Below are positions 7,816-15,307 of a DNA stretch of 24,824 bases, one piece after another. A program made the translations under genes and the position numbers. Position 1 is the stretch's first letter; each line of letters opens with the position of its first letter. The notes below the pieces were generated by a model that made no database searches, was not told where the DNA came from, and worked only from the letters and a program-made list of their open reading frames with translations. The DNA comes from JBCCEV01 sp039030125. Lineage in GTDB: Bacteria > Pseudomonadota > Gammaproteobacteria > Ga0077536. Location of the stretch: assembly GCA_039030125.1 (NCBI GenBank), contig JBCCEV010000050.1, positions 1-24,824 on the forward strand, given 5' to 3'.

Positions 7816-8563
7816 TGCTATTGCGTCTTGCCAAGCTTGGTATCGCGCCAACGACTAACGCAAACAATGTGGCCAGTGGTGGAACAGGGACGGGTGTGCC
7901 GGTTACCAGCAGCGGACTGCCCGCTGTGAGGTATGACTGGGTCTCGGTGAATTCATAACGCACACGGAAGCTCACGTCCGCTGTTGAAAAGCCAGACGCG
8001 CTGATGTTATTGCCGCTCAAGGTAAAGTGTAAGAGGGTTTGAAAGAACGCTTGATTGGGCGAGTCGCTATAGAAATAATTTTCGTATTCGTTCTGAAACT
8101 CGTCAAAAAGCATGGAAATCGGAATTCCAGGCACGGAGTAATCGCTGTCGATCCCGCTTTGCGAGTTAATCACGCCAAAGCCGACGCCTTCCACCGGCGT
8201 GGTGTAATCCAAGTTTTCCGAACGACGCGCCGTGAGCCGAGAAATCACTCGGGATTTCAAATTGAAAAACTGCCCGGGACTACCAAGTCCTGTCGCTTCA
8301 TGATGGCCCAGGACATTTGTGAATTCGGCATAGACCGCAGTCAAGGTGCCCCATTCGCGTGGAAATAGATCGACAGGAACAGTGATGTTCTCAGAGACTC
8401 GAACGGTGCCGCTTTTAAACGGTGCGTCGACGAACACAGACGCGCTGTAGGACGTCGTATAGACGGTTGCGGCATGGGAACTCTCTGCAAAAATCCCACC
8501 TACGAGAATTGCAAGAATCGCAAGGTTTCGACGAAACCCGCCGGTGCTGGAGTGGACAAGCAA
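7808..8563 (-). CDS. Exported protein with PEP-CTERM-like (VPVPP) sorting tail
   Basis: This protein of about 251 residues appears to be exported and processed by an exosortase-type system. The N-terminus has a basic FRRN, a hydrophobic stretch (LAILAILVGGIF) and a likely signal-peptidase site at ESSHA-A. The C-terminus reads VPVPPLATLFALVVGA and ends in basic ARRNSK. That is the tripartite motif-membrane helix-Arg layout of PEP-CTERM proteins, with VPVPP in place of canonical VPEP. The TTG at 8563 is chosen because GGGAGA lies six bases upstream and it gives a normal signal peptide. A GTG at 8623 would extend it by 20 residues without a ribosome-binding site. The middle has no domain I recognise. 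It is transcribed divergently from a canonical PEP-CTERM protein gene, suggesting related roles at the cell surface or in extracellular polymer. Confidence 0.7.
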   Translation of the reverse strand: MLVHSSTGGFRRNLAILAILVGGIFAESSHAATVYTTSYSASVFVDAPFKSGTVRVSENITVPVDLFPREWGTLTAVYAEFTNVLGHHEATGLGSPGQFFNLKSRVISRLTARRSENLDYTTPVEGVGFGVINSQSGIDSDYSVPGIPISMLFDEFQNEYENYFYSDSPNQAFFQTLLHFTLSGNNISASGFSTADVSFRVRYEFTETQSYLTAGSPLLVTGTPVPVPPLATLFALVVGAIPSLARRNSKI

Positions 8564-9027
8564 TTTGTGTCTCCCAATTAAAAACGCGTGACCCGGGCGA
8601 TCACGTGCGAAGAAACTTATCACAGGAGCACCGGCCCGGGGAGTGCTGTCTGAGCGGCCACGTTAGCAAACAAAATTCATCATCAAGGCGAAGTTTCGCC
8701 AGGAAACCTGGGTGGCGGCCATTTGAACGTGCGCACGCAGGATTCAACGGCAAAGTGCTTTGAGGGTGCCGTCAAAAGAGTTCCGGTCGCTTGCCGAGGG
8801 ACTCGATAGTTGCGGTTGTGGGAAACCTTTGCCTGGGCTGATCAAATCAAAGCCAAGCGCGCCAGCGCCTTACGGTAAACGTCGGTGCCACACCGGGGTG
8901 TTCGTGTGAAACCGTAAATATTTGTCAATCGAATGTTTAGAAAGGTTAAGTGTGAACTCAGTCGTGCTTTGCGATATCGAGACCGCCGCAGAATCGGCAT
9001 CGTTATCAATGAACGAAAAGGGTTCAC
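8564..9027. other. Non-coding region between two divergent PEP-CTERM-type genes, with inverted repeats
   Basis: I see no gene in these roughly 460 bases, but several short dyads. GGCGAA-GT-TTCGCC lies near 8689-8702 and CCAGG-AAA-CCTGG just after it. CGTGCGCACG is a perfect palindrome at 8728-8737. ACGGCA at 8747-8752 pairs with TGCCGT at 8767-8772 around CAAAG-TG-CTTTG. TTACGGT at 8870-8876 pairs with ACCGTAA at 8911-8917 and encloses CACAC/GTGTG. The region must hold promoters for both exported-protein genes. I could not place confident -35/-10 boxes or a known riboswitch. Confidence 0.4.
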
Positions 9028-9708
9028 ATGTTTCGCAAATTCTCTGTCATATCGTTTTGCACTTTGGCCTTATCACTACCAGGGCTGGCACAAGCGATTA
9101 TTATCACGCCTGATTCGGTGACCAGTGATGGCAACACCGTTACGACCGCCGATAACCTCATTAACGGTTCGGGGCTGTCTGGTGCCGGCTCGATATTGAG
9201 TCAAACTCACAGTGACACGTTTGGTAGTGGTGGTGGTACCAACTGGAAGGGCTCGGCATCTAATGCCTTTCCATTGCCGGTAACATTGACCTTTGCTTTC
9301 AGCAACACCAGCCTGCTCGACCAGATCCATTTGTGGAACTACTCCGATCCTTTTGGATTTCGCGTCGCGCGCGACGTTACCCGCTTCAATTTGGCCTTGT
9401 CGGCCGATGGTGTGAACTACACGGAGGTGTTGAGCAACGCGAATTTATCTGCATCCGGCGTCAACGCTGAGGCCGCGCAAACGTTCTCGTTTGCAGCAAC
9501 CAGTGCGGTTTCGGCGCAACTGACCGTGGTGGCCCAACAGAACTTTTCGGGCTTTCAAATCGGTGGTGGCCCGTCCGGTTTCGAGGTCGGGCTGGGAGAA
9601 GTGCGCTTTGGCGGCATGGCGGTACCCGAGCCGGCCACCGCGGCACTGTTGCTCAGCGGCGTTGTCGGCGTGGCAGCGGGGCGCCGTCGCGCTCGGCGGA
9701 TCGGCTAG
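9028..9708 (+). CDS. PEP-CTERM sorting-domain protein with discoidin-like domain
   Basis: This 226-residue secreted protein has a signal peptide (MFRKFSVIS..., cleavage near GLAQA) and a textbook PEP-CTERM tail: VPEPATAALLLSGVVG followed by AAGRRRARR. Such tails are recognised by exosortase and accompany extracellular-polysaccharide loci. The middle reads IHLWNYSD...RDVTRFNLALSADGVNYTEV, which resembles an F5/8 type C (discoidin-like) carbohydrate-binding fold. That suggests binding to extracellular glycans, an inference from pattern only. The ATG is preceded by AAAAGGG, a fair ribosome-binding site. It is a single-gene unit followed by a strong hairpin, and divergent from another protein with a PEP-CTERM-like tail. 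No exosortase or EpsH gene is in this window, so sorting must depend on genes elsewhere. Confidence 0.88.
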   Translation: MFRKFSVISFCTLALSLPGLAQAIIITPDSVTSDGNTVTTADNLINGSGLSGAGSILSQTHSDTFGSGGGTNWKGSASNAFPLPVTLTFAFSNTSLLDQIHLWNYSDPFGFRVARDVTRFNLALSADGVNYTEVLSNANLSASGVNAEAAQTFSFAATSAVSAQLTVVAQQNFSGFQIGGGPSGFEVGLGEVRFGGMAVPEPATAALLLSGVVGVAAGRRRARRIG

Positions 9709-9723
9709 GTCGGTAAGCAATCA

Positions 9724-9750
9724 CTGTGGCGCCACTGTTGGGCGCCACAG
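9724..9750 (+). terminator. Hairpin after the PEP-CTERM gene
   Basis: A perfect 10-bp stem, CTGTGGCGCC with GGCGCCACAG, has the seven-base loop ACTGTTG and begins 15 bases after the PEP-CTERM stop codon. Only a weak T-containing tail (ATCGGTCGAATATTTG) follows. The rest of the gap to 9960 shows no gene or other clear signal. Because the stem is symmetric, it could also act on the minus-strand transcript that ends at 9961. Confidence 0.55.
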
Positions 9751-9960
9751 ATCGGTCGAATATTTGCTGTCGCGCCCATTGTCTGAAATCTGCTTGTCGG
9801 CGCTGGACTGCCATATAGCCGTGATTAACTGCACAACGCCTGAGCAATGCATTGGCCGCGACTTCGGCGTCTCGAACGGCGTAGTTTCATCTCGACGTGG
9901 CGCCGTTGCGGGTTCTTATCGACCCACGGTGGTCCTAGTGCGAGACCGCAACCTGGAAGT

Positions 9961-11133
9961 TTAATATGACCTTGGCATGCCCAAATTATGTTGTGCCACG
10001 TAGTTCAAGATCATCTCCTCGGATACCGGCGCGAATCTGAATAACCGCTGATCCCGCCACAAGCGTTCGAGATTGGATTCCACCGCGTAACCCATGCCGC
10101 CGAGCGTCTGCATCGCTTGGATAGTCGCTTTATCGCAAGCCTGCGAGGCGATTAACTTGGCGAGGTTTGACTCGGCTCCGTATTGTTCACCGTTATCGCA
10201 AAGGGTCGCCGCTTTAAAGTTCATTAAACGAGCGCAACCGATTTCCGCGTACGCTTGCGCGAGGGGAAACTGCAGGGATTGGTAGCTGCCGATGGGGCGA
10301 TCGCCAAACACTTTGCGTTCGCTCGCGAAGTCCGCGGCTTGCTTGATTGCATTTTCGGCCGTTCCACATAACCCGGCCGTTGTTACTATCCGCTCGGTGT
10401 TCAAAACATCGAGCAAGGCGGGCCAGCCTTTATCGACTTCGCCAATCAATTCTTCTGGCTCGACGCGTACGTCATCAAAAAATATTTGGCTGGAATCGAG
10501 CGTGTTGGTGCCGAGCTTTTCGACGATTGCCGTCGATAGGCCTTCGCGATCCATGTCAATCAAAAACAACGACATGCCTTCGGTTTTGCGTTTCACTTCA
10601 TCGGGTTTCTTGGTTCTGGCAACCACCAAAATCTTTTGCGCCGTTTGCGCCCCCGTGATCCAGTGCTTACTCCCGTTAACGACCCAGCCGTCACCATCTT
10701 TCTTGGCGAAGGTTTGCACTTGCAAGGAGTTGGTGCCGGCGTCGGGCTCGGTGAGGCCCATGCAGCAAATAAGATCACCGCTGATGAGCGGCGGTAGCAA
10801 TTCCTCGCGCATCTTTTGCGGGCCATACTGATTAATGGCGACGCCGCCAAAGATCGGGTTGAGCATGAAAAGCTGGCCGATGGTGCTACCGCCGCCACCG
10901 GCTGCGAGTTCTTCAATGGCTAACGCCATCTCCACCATGCCCAACGCGCTGCCGCCGAACTCCTCCGGCAAGGTGACCCCGCCGATCCCTGCCTCGCATA
11001 CTTCTTTCCAGAATTCATGTGGATACGCCTTTGCCTGATCTTGTTTGCGCCAATATTCGGGCCCGTATTTCTCCCCGATTTTTTTGGCGGTATCGCAAAT
11101 CATGCGTTGTTCGTCGGTAATGGAAAAATCCAT
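9961..11133 (-). CDS. Acyl-CoA dehydrogenase
   Basis: This 390-residue FAD enzyme introduces a C2-C3 double bond into an acyl-CoA and passes electrons to ETF. It shows the family signatures GLTEPDAGTN at 126-135, the FAD-binding strand with KHWITGAQ, and a C-terminal helical bundle with RKVFGDRPIGSYQSLQ and QTLGGMGYAVE. The position of the classical MCAD catalytic Glu (IYEGT) reads RFAPVSEEM here, with Ala at the Glu position by my alignment. The isovaleryl/long-chain type alternative base may be E247 in NTERIV. It is the last gene of a minus-strand operon after the lipoyl E2 gene, separated by five bases, so it likely acts on the acyl-CoA made by that complex. The exact substrate is unknown. 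Confidence 0.93.
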   Translation of the reverse strand: MDFSITDEQRMICDTAKKIGEKYGPEYWRKQDQAKAYPHEFWKEVCEAGIGGVTLPEEFGGSALGMVEMALAIEELAAGGGGSTIGQLFMLNPIFGGVAINQYGPQKMREELLPPLISGDLICCMGLTEPDAGTNSLQVQTFAKKDGDGWVVNGSKHWITGAQTAQKILVVARTKKPDEVKRKTEGMSLFLIDMDREGLSTAIVEKLGTNTLDSSQIFFDDVRVEPEELIGEVDKGWPALLDVLNTERIVTTAGLCGTAENAIKQAADFASERKVFGDRPIGSYQSLQFPLAQAYAEIGCARLMNFKAATLCDNGEQYGAESNLAKLIASQACDKATIQAMQTLGGMGYAVESNLERLWRDQRLFRFAPVSEEMILNYVAQHNLGMPRSY

Positions 11134-11138
11134 ACGCG

Positions 11139-12419
11139 TTAACTCCTTCTGGGTTCGGCAAGGATCCGCAATGGATCTTCGAGTAATTCTTTAATCGCGC
11201 AAATCAGCTCGGCACCATCTTGCCCATTGAGGACCCGGTGGTCGCAGGCCAGCACTACACCTAATTCGCGGCAAAGTTTCGGTTGCCCATCGCTATCGGG
11301 GCGGAAAATTTCTTGTGTTCGCCCCACTCCTAATATGCAACTGTGCCCGGGGATAATAATGGGGGTCAGGTAACGGATCGGGTACGCCCCCAGGTTTGAA
11401 ACGCACATGACCCCGCCGCCAACTTGTTCGTTATTGAGGCTGCTATTTCTCGCGGCATCCGCCAGCGCGCGGCTCGCGGCGGAGATTTCCAGTAGCGTCA
11501 TCGCGCCGGCGTTGCGTAGCACCGGGGCAATAAGGCTGCCGGGTAGCGCGACGGCGACCGCCACATCAGCTTGCGGATGGGCCGTGATTGCCTCGCCGCT
11601 CAAGGTGCGGCGCCACGCGCTGTTGGCTTCAAGTGCCATTCCGGCTGCCGCGATCACCCAATGGTTGAGGGTCAGCCCCGCGTAGCCATTGAGGTGTTTG
11701 AGGCGCTCGTGATTGTCCAGGAGCAGAGAAATATCGGCATCGGCTGCAACATAGAAATGCGGGATCTCCTGCTTCGAGACCTGCATCCGTTTGGCAATGG
11801 TGCGCTGCTTAGCCGGCAACTTCGCGGTAGACGGTGGCATGCGGGGAGCCGATTGCGCACCGACTGGCCGCGCCATTGCTGGGCGCCCTTTAAGCTTGGG
11901 TTTTTCGGTCTTCGGTATGGACACGGCAGTTTCGACGTCCGCCGCAACGATCCGCCCACCCGGTCCCGACCCGGTCAACATCGTAAGATCGATGGAACGT
12001 GCCCGCGCCAACTTGCGGGCGTGGGGGGACGCAATCACACGGGATCCATTCATTGGCTTGTCGTTGGTGTCGCTAGACACCGTTAGAGGTAATTCAGCCT
12101 GGGGTTCAGGTCTGGGCGAGGACGTCGCGGGATGCGCTGTGCTGGCCGGATCGCCATCGGTCCACTGCGCAATCACCATGCCAACGTCAACAGTCTCACC
12201 AGCGGCGATGACGATGTCACCTAAGGTGCCGTCGCGATCCGCTTCGATTTCGTTCTCTATTTTGTCGGTTTCCAAAACGTAGAGCACATCACCGGCAACG
12301 ACCTTGTCGCCTGGTTTCTTGAGCCATTCAACAATGGTCCCCTCGGTCATCGTGAGCCCAAGCTTGGGAACGCAAATTTCGGCGGCCTTCGTTTTGTTTT
12401 GCGACATTGAAGGACTCAT
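11139..12419 (-). CDS. Dihydrolipoamide acyltransferase E2 of a 2-oxoacid/acetoin dehydrogenase complex
   Basis: This 426-residue E2 core protein transfers an acyl group from a lipoyl arm to CoA. One lipoyl domain occupies about residues 13-86 with the lipoylated K53 in ETDKIENE. A peripheral subunit-binding domain lies at about 129-163 (ASPHARKLARARSIDL...GSGPGGRI), flanked by Pro/Ala-rich linkers. The catalytic domain ends with DHRVLNGQDG, where H394 is the expected catalytic His but the usual Asp of HxxxDG is Asn398. The start at 12419 overlaps the stop of the upstream enoyl-CoA hydratase gene as ATGA and is preferred to the internal ATG at 12407. E1-alpha and E1-beta lie two and three genes upstream. 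No E3 gene is present here. The acyl group is unknown; acetoin or branched oxoacids are options. Confidence 0.92.
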   Translation of the reverse strand: MSPSMSQNKTKAAEICVPKLGLTMTEGTIVEWLKKPGDKVVAGDVLYVLETDKIENEIEADRDGTLGDIVIAAGETVDVGMVIAQWTDGDPASTAHPATSSPRPEPQAELPLTVSSDTNDKPMNGSRVIASPHARKLARARSIDLTMLTGSGPGGRIVAADVETAVSIPKTEKPKLKGRPAMARPVGAQSAPRMPPSTAKLPAKQRTIAKRMQVSKQEIPHFYVAADADISLLLDNHERLKHLNGYAGLTLNHWVIAAAGMALEANSAWRRTLSGEAITAHPQADVAVAVALPGSLIAPVLRNAGAMTLLEISAASRALADAARNSSLNNEQVGGGVMCVSNLGAYPIRYLTPIIIPGHSCILGVGRTQEIFRPDSDGQPKLCRELGVVLACDHRVLNGQDGAELICAIKELLEDPLRILAEPRRS

Positions 12420-13201
12420 TCGCCTTTGAAGTTCGCCTGACGTTTTTCTAGGAACGCCTGGCAACCCTCATGCGCGTCATTGGCATCGAGGACGAGTCCA
12501 ATCATCGATTGCTCGTAGGCGAGCGCGGAGGGCATTGGCATGTCATCTCCGTACGTCACGGTGCGTTTCAGCAGTTTGAGGATCAAGGGTGATTTGCTCG
12601 TGATCTTCTTGGCGGTCTCTTCCACTTTCTCGATCAATTCACCGGGCGCTACCACGTGATTGATAAGCCCGTAATCGAATGCTTCCGCGGCCGTGATTTG
12701 ATCGCCGGTGAACATCAGTTCCTTGGCGCGGCAGGGTGGCAATTGCCGCATCATGCGTTGAGTGCCGCCAGCGCCGGGAAAAAGCCCAAGCGTGATTTCA
12801 GGCAACCCCAACCGCGCTTTCTCGCTGGCGATACGAATGTCGCAAGCGAGCAACAACTCGGTGCCACCGCCTAACGCCCAGCCATTGATACAAGCGATCG
12901 TTGGCTTGTCGCCGAGCTCGATCCCTCGAAATACGCGATGAATGTGCTCGGCGAATTCCTGGTAATGCTGTAAACCTTGGCGTGAATCCAAATCAGCGAT
13001 ATCACCACCGGCAACGAAAGCGCGATCGCCGGCACCGGTAAAAATGATCACCTGCACATCATCGTCCGCTTGCGCCTCTTTAACGACTTCTTCGAGTTCT
13101 AGGATGGTTGGGACATCGAGTGCGTTAAGCGTCTCTGCCCGGTCGATGGTGATCCATCCTTGATGGTCTCGGATCTCGTACTTTATGAACTGGCGGGCCA
13201 T
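12416..13201 (-). CDS. Enoyl-CoA hydratase/isomerase (crotonase family)
   Basis: This 261-residue crotonase-family enzyme probably adds water across the double bond of a 2-enoyl-CoA. Oxyanion-hole motifs are AFVAGGDIADL near 61-71 and GWALGGGTEL near 107-116. Both classical catalytic glutamates are present, E115 in GGGTEL and E135 in GLPEITLG, followed by PGAGGTQRM. This supports true hydratase activity. The ATG at 13201 has GGGAG nine bases upstream and gives the normal N-terminus. The frame stays open far upstream into the E1-beta gene, but that extension is an overlap artefact. Its stop overlaps the E2 start (ATGA). Its position between E1-beta and E2 is unusual and suggests that it works on the acyl-CoA product of the complex after the dehydrogenase at the operon's end. 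Confidence 0.94.
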   Translation of the reverse strand: MARQFIKYEIRDHQGWITIDRAETLNALDVPTILELEEVVKEAQADDDVQVIIFTGAGDRAFVAGGDIADLDSRQGLQHYQEFAEHIHRVFRGIELGDKPTIACINGWALGGGTELLLACDIRIASEKARLGLPEITLGLFPGAGGTQRMMRQLPPCRAKELMFTGDQITAAEAFDYGLINHVVAPGELIEKVEETAKKITSKSPLILKLLKRTVTYGDDMPMPSALAYEQSMIGLVLDANDAHEGCQAFLEKRQANFKGE

Positions 13202-13220
13202 GAATAGGTACTCCCAATAG

Positions 13221-14195
13221 TTAAGCGGTAACGCGTTTAAGTGCGTCGAGGAGTGCATCCGCATCGGGGCGAAAGGCACTCTCAAGCGAGGGGGCATAGG
13301 GCACGGGTGTAAAGGGCGCGCCCACTCGCACAATCGGTGCATCGAGTTCGTCGAAGCCCACATCCCCGATCCGCGCGGCGATTTCGGCGCCAATGCCGAA
13401 CGCTTCAACGGCCTCGTGAAAGATGACCAAGCGATGCGTTTTGCTCAGTGACTCCAGTACTTCACTCTCGTCCCAGGGCTGCAAGGAACGCAGGTCTATG
13501 ATTTCAACGCTCAGCCCTTGCTCATCCGCTTTGTCCGCGGCAGTTCGTGCATCGAACAGTGCCGCGCCATAGGTCACAACGGTGACGTCGCTGCCGGCGC
13601 GATCAAGACGCGCTTGGCCAATAGGGACGTGTTGGAGTTCGCCATCCGCCTCGAACTTCTTGGCATACAGCGACTTGTTTTCAATGAATAACACGGGATT
13701 CGGTTCTTCGATTGCCGAGCGCAGCAAGCCGTAAGCGTCTTGGGCGGTCGCTGGGCACACAGTTATCAAACCGGGGACATGGGCGAACCAGGCTTCAAGG
13801 CATTGTGAATGCTGTGCACCGGCATTGAGCCCCCCGCCATGCGGGGTTCGGATCACCATCGGCACGTCGGTTTGCCCGCCAAACATGAAATGCGCCTTCG
13901 CGGCTTGGTTCACGATCGCATCCATCGCGAGGGTGCAGAAATCCATGAACATGATCTCGGCAATGGGTTTGTAACCGCCCAATGCGGCACCTAATGCAGT
14001 GCCGACCAGGGACGCTTCGGCAATGGGGAAATCGCGCACGCGATCGCCACCGAATTCTTTATGCAACCCGCGCGTAACGCCGAACGGACCACCCGCCGCG
14101 GCGATATCTTCGCCCAGCAGAAAGACTTTCTCGTCCGCGGCCATGGCGTCCTTGAGCGCTTGGCCAATGGCTTGTCCGAAACGTAGGGCTTCCAT
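13221..14195 (-). CDS. Thiamine-dependent 2-oxoacid/acetoin dehydrogenase E1 beta subunit
   Basis: This 324-residue protein is the beta subunit of a heterotetrameric thiamine-diphosphate E1 (pyruvate/branched-chain/acetoin type). The N-terminal domain has LLGEDIAAAGGPFGVTRGL with the likely cofactor-activating E29. It also has RDFPIAEASLVGTALGAAL and the motif HGGGLNAGAQHSQCLEAWF. The C-terminal transketolase-like domain includes VEIIDLRSLQPWDE and FHEAVEAFGIGAEIA. The start overlaps the E1-alpha stop in TGATG, indicating coupled translation at a 1:1 ratio. Acetoin, pyruvate and branched-chain versions share this layout and I cannot choose between them from sequence alone, so I give no gene symbol. 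Confidence 0.94.
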   Translation of the reverse strand: MEALRFGQAIGQALKDAMAADEKVFLLGEDIAAAGGPFGVTRGLHKEFGGDRVRDFPIAEASLVGTALGAALGGYKPIAEIMFMDFCTLAMDAIVNQAAKAHFMFGGQTDVPMVIRTPHGGGLNAGAQHSQCLEAWFAHVPGLITVCPATAQDAYGLLRSAIEEPNPVLFIENKSLYAKKFEADGELQHVPIGQARLDRAGSDVTVVTYGAALFDARTAADKADEQGLSVEIIDLRSLQPWDESEVLESLSKTHRLVIFHEAVEAFGIGAEIAARIGDVGFDELDAPIVRVGAPFTPVPYAPSLESAFRPDADALLDALKRVTA

Positions 14196-15190
14196 CAGAC
14201 GCTCCTCGCGTAAACGTCAGCACTGGCATCAGAAAAAGCGGGTGGCGAAGCCTCGTTGGCGAAGCCCACCGCGCTTTCGATTTCTTCGTCGAGTTCCGGT
14301 ACGAGCGCCTCGAGTGTGTCCTCGCCGATCCCGTTTGCAAGCAAGGCTTTCTTTGCGATCGCGAGCGGATCGTTCGCTTCGAGTTTCTTGAGTTCCTCTT
14401 CGGCCCGGTATTTCTGAGGATCACCCTCGAAATGGCCGTGAAAGCGCTCGACCCGGCATTCGAGGATCGCGGGTTTCGTATTGTTGCGAACACCGGCGAT
14501 CAACTTATCGGCCACCTCTACGACACTCAGCACATTGGTGCCATCGGCAAATGCATAACGACATGCAAAAGCCGTCGCAAGACCGCTTAAGTCGCCACGG
14601 AATTGTTGATCGGTTTTTGAAAATTCGCCCCAGCCATTGTTTTCGCACACAAACAAAATCGGTAACGACCACAAGCTTGCGAGATTCAGACACTCATGAA
14701 AGATCCCCTCGGCCAGCGCGCCATCACCGAAGCATCCAATTGCGATATTGCCTTGGCCATCCATTTTGTGCGCCAGTGCGCTGCCGGTTGCGATGGACAT
14801 GCCCCCGGCGACAATGCCGTTCGCGCCGAGCATGCCCACAGAGGCATCGGCAATGTGCATTGAACCGCCACGGCCTGCGCAGATCCCCGCGTCGCGCCCC
14901 ATCATTTCGGCGAAGAATTTTGGTAGCGCCATGCCTTTCGCTAATGCGTGGCCGTGGCCGCGGTGGGTAACGGCAATGGTGTCCGCGGCGGTTAGGTGTC
15001 TCGCGACGCCGACCGGCACCGATTCCTGGCCGATGCTTAAATGAATAAATCCTGGGATTTCGCGATCGGCAAATAATTGTGAGAGCCGCTCTTCGACCCG
15101 ACGGATCCTGAGCATTTCGCGGTAGCACTCAAGGAGCACTTTTTGATCGTCGGCCGTTAGATCGGAAGTCGAGGAAGCGTCGTCCGCCAT
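14195..15190 (-). CDS. Thiamine-dependent 2-oxoacid/acetoin dehydrogenase E1 alpha subunit
   Basis: This 331-residue protein is the alpha subunit of the E1 component and binds thiamine diphosphate. The cofactor motif starts at GDGALAEGIFHE (155-166) and ends at ENNGWG (N184, N185), the usual spacing. The earlier segments THRGHGHALAKG and GRGGSMHIAD are typical of the acetoin/pyruvate E1-alpha family. The ATG at 15190 has AGGAG a short distance upstream. It is the first gene of the minus-strand operon E1-alpha, E1-beta, enoyl-CoA hydratase, E2, acyl-CoA dehydrogenase, with a near-consensus promoter about 40 bp upstream. The substrate is not determined. The absence of a lipoamide dehydrogenase gene means E3 must be shared from another locus. 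Confidence 0.94.
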   Translation of the reverse strand: MADDASSTSDLTADDQKVLLECYREMLRIRRVEERLSQLFADREIPGFIHLSIGQESVPVGVARHLTAADTIAVTHRGHGHALAKGMALPKFFAEMMGRDAGICAGRGGSMHIADASVGMLGANGIVAGGMSIATGSALAHKMDGQGNIAIGCFGDGALAEGIFHECLNLASLWSLPILFVCENNGWGEFSKTDQQFRGDLSGLATAFACRYAFADGTNVLSVVEVADKLIAGVRNNTKPAILECRVERFHGHFEGDPQKYRAEEELKKLEANDPLAIAKKALLANGIGEDTLEALVPELDEEIESAVGFANEASPPAFSDASADVYARSV

Positions 15191-15229
15191 CGCCGTTTGC
15201 TCCTAAACGAACAAGTGTGAGAGGCCGAG

Positions 15230-15259
15230 ATGTTAGGCGGGCAGCTTGTTGAGTGTCAA
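15230..15259 (-). promoter_or_regulatory. Sigma-70-like promoter of the E1/E2 operon
   Basis: On the minus strand a perfect -35 box TTGACA (plus-strand 15254-15259) is followed after 18 bases by TAACAT (15230-15235), a 4/6 match to the -10 box. Transcription would begin near 15223, leaving a leader of about 33 bases with AGGAG ahead of the ATG at 15190. A weaker plus-strand promoter (TTGTTG at 15246-15251, AATACT at 15270-15275, 18-base spacer) for the CoA-transferase overlaps it, so one regulator could control both directions. Confidence 0.5.
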
Positions 15260-15307
15260 AATGAGTGCAAATACTGAAACGAATGAACCAATAGGGGAGG
15301 TCGCCGG

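Noticed and set aside
8818..8832. Sigma-54 promoter-like GG...GC upstream of the PEP-CTERM gene
   Set aside because: The distance between the GG and GC is one base short of the required ten, and it lies about 200 bp from the start codon.
8870..8917. Cyclic-di-GMP riboswitch before the PEP-CTERM gene
   Set aside because: An inverted repeat exists, but the conserved GEMM core and tetraloop-receptor sequences are not present.
9563..9964. Open frame across the PEP-CTERM gene end and following spacer
   Set aside because: It is Arg- and Cys-rich, overlaps a clear gene in another frame, and shows no domain, so it is a shadow frame.
12416..13408. Long form of the enoyl-CoA hydratase starting at 13408
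   Set aside because: The extra 69 residues lie inside the E1-beta gene in another frame. The ATG at 13201 has a good ribosome-binding site and the normal family N-terminus.
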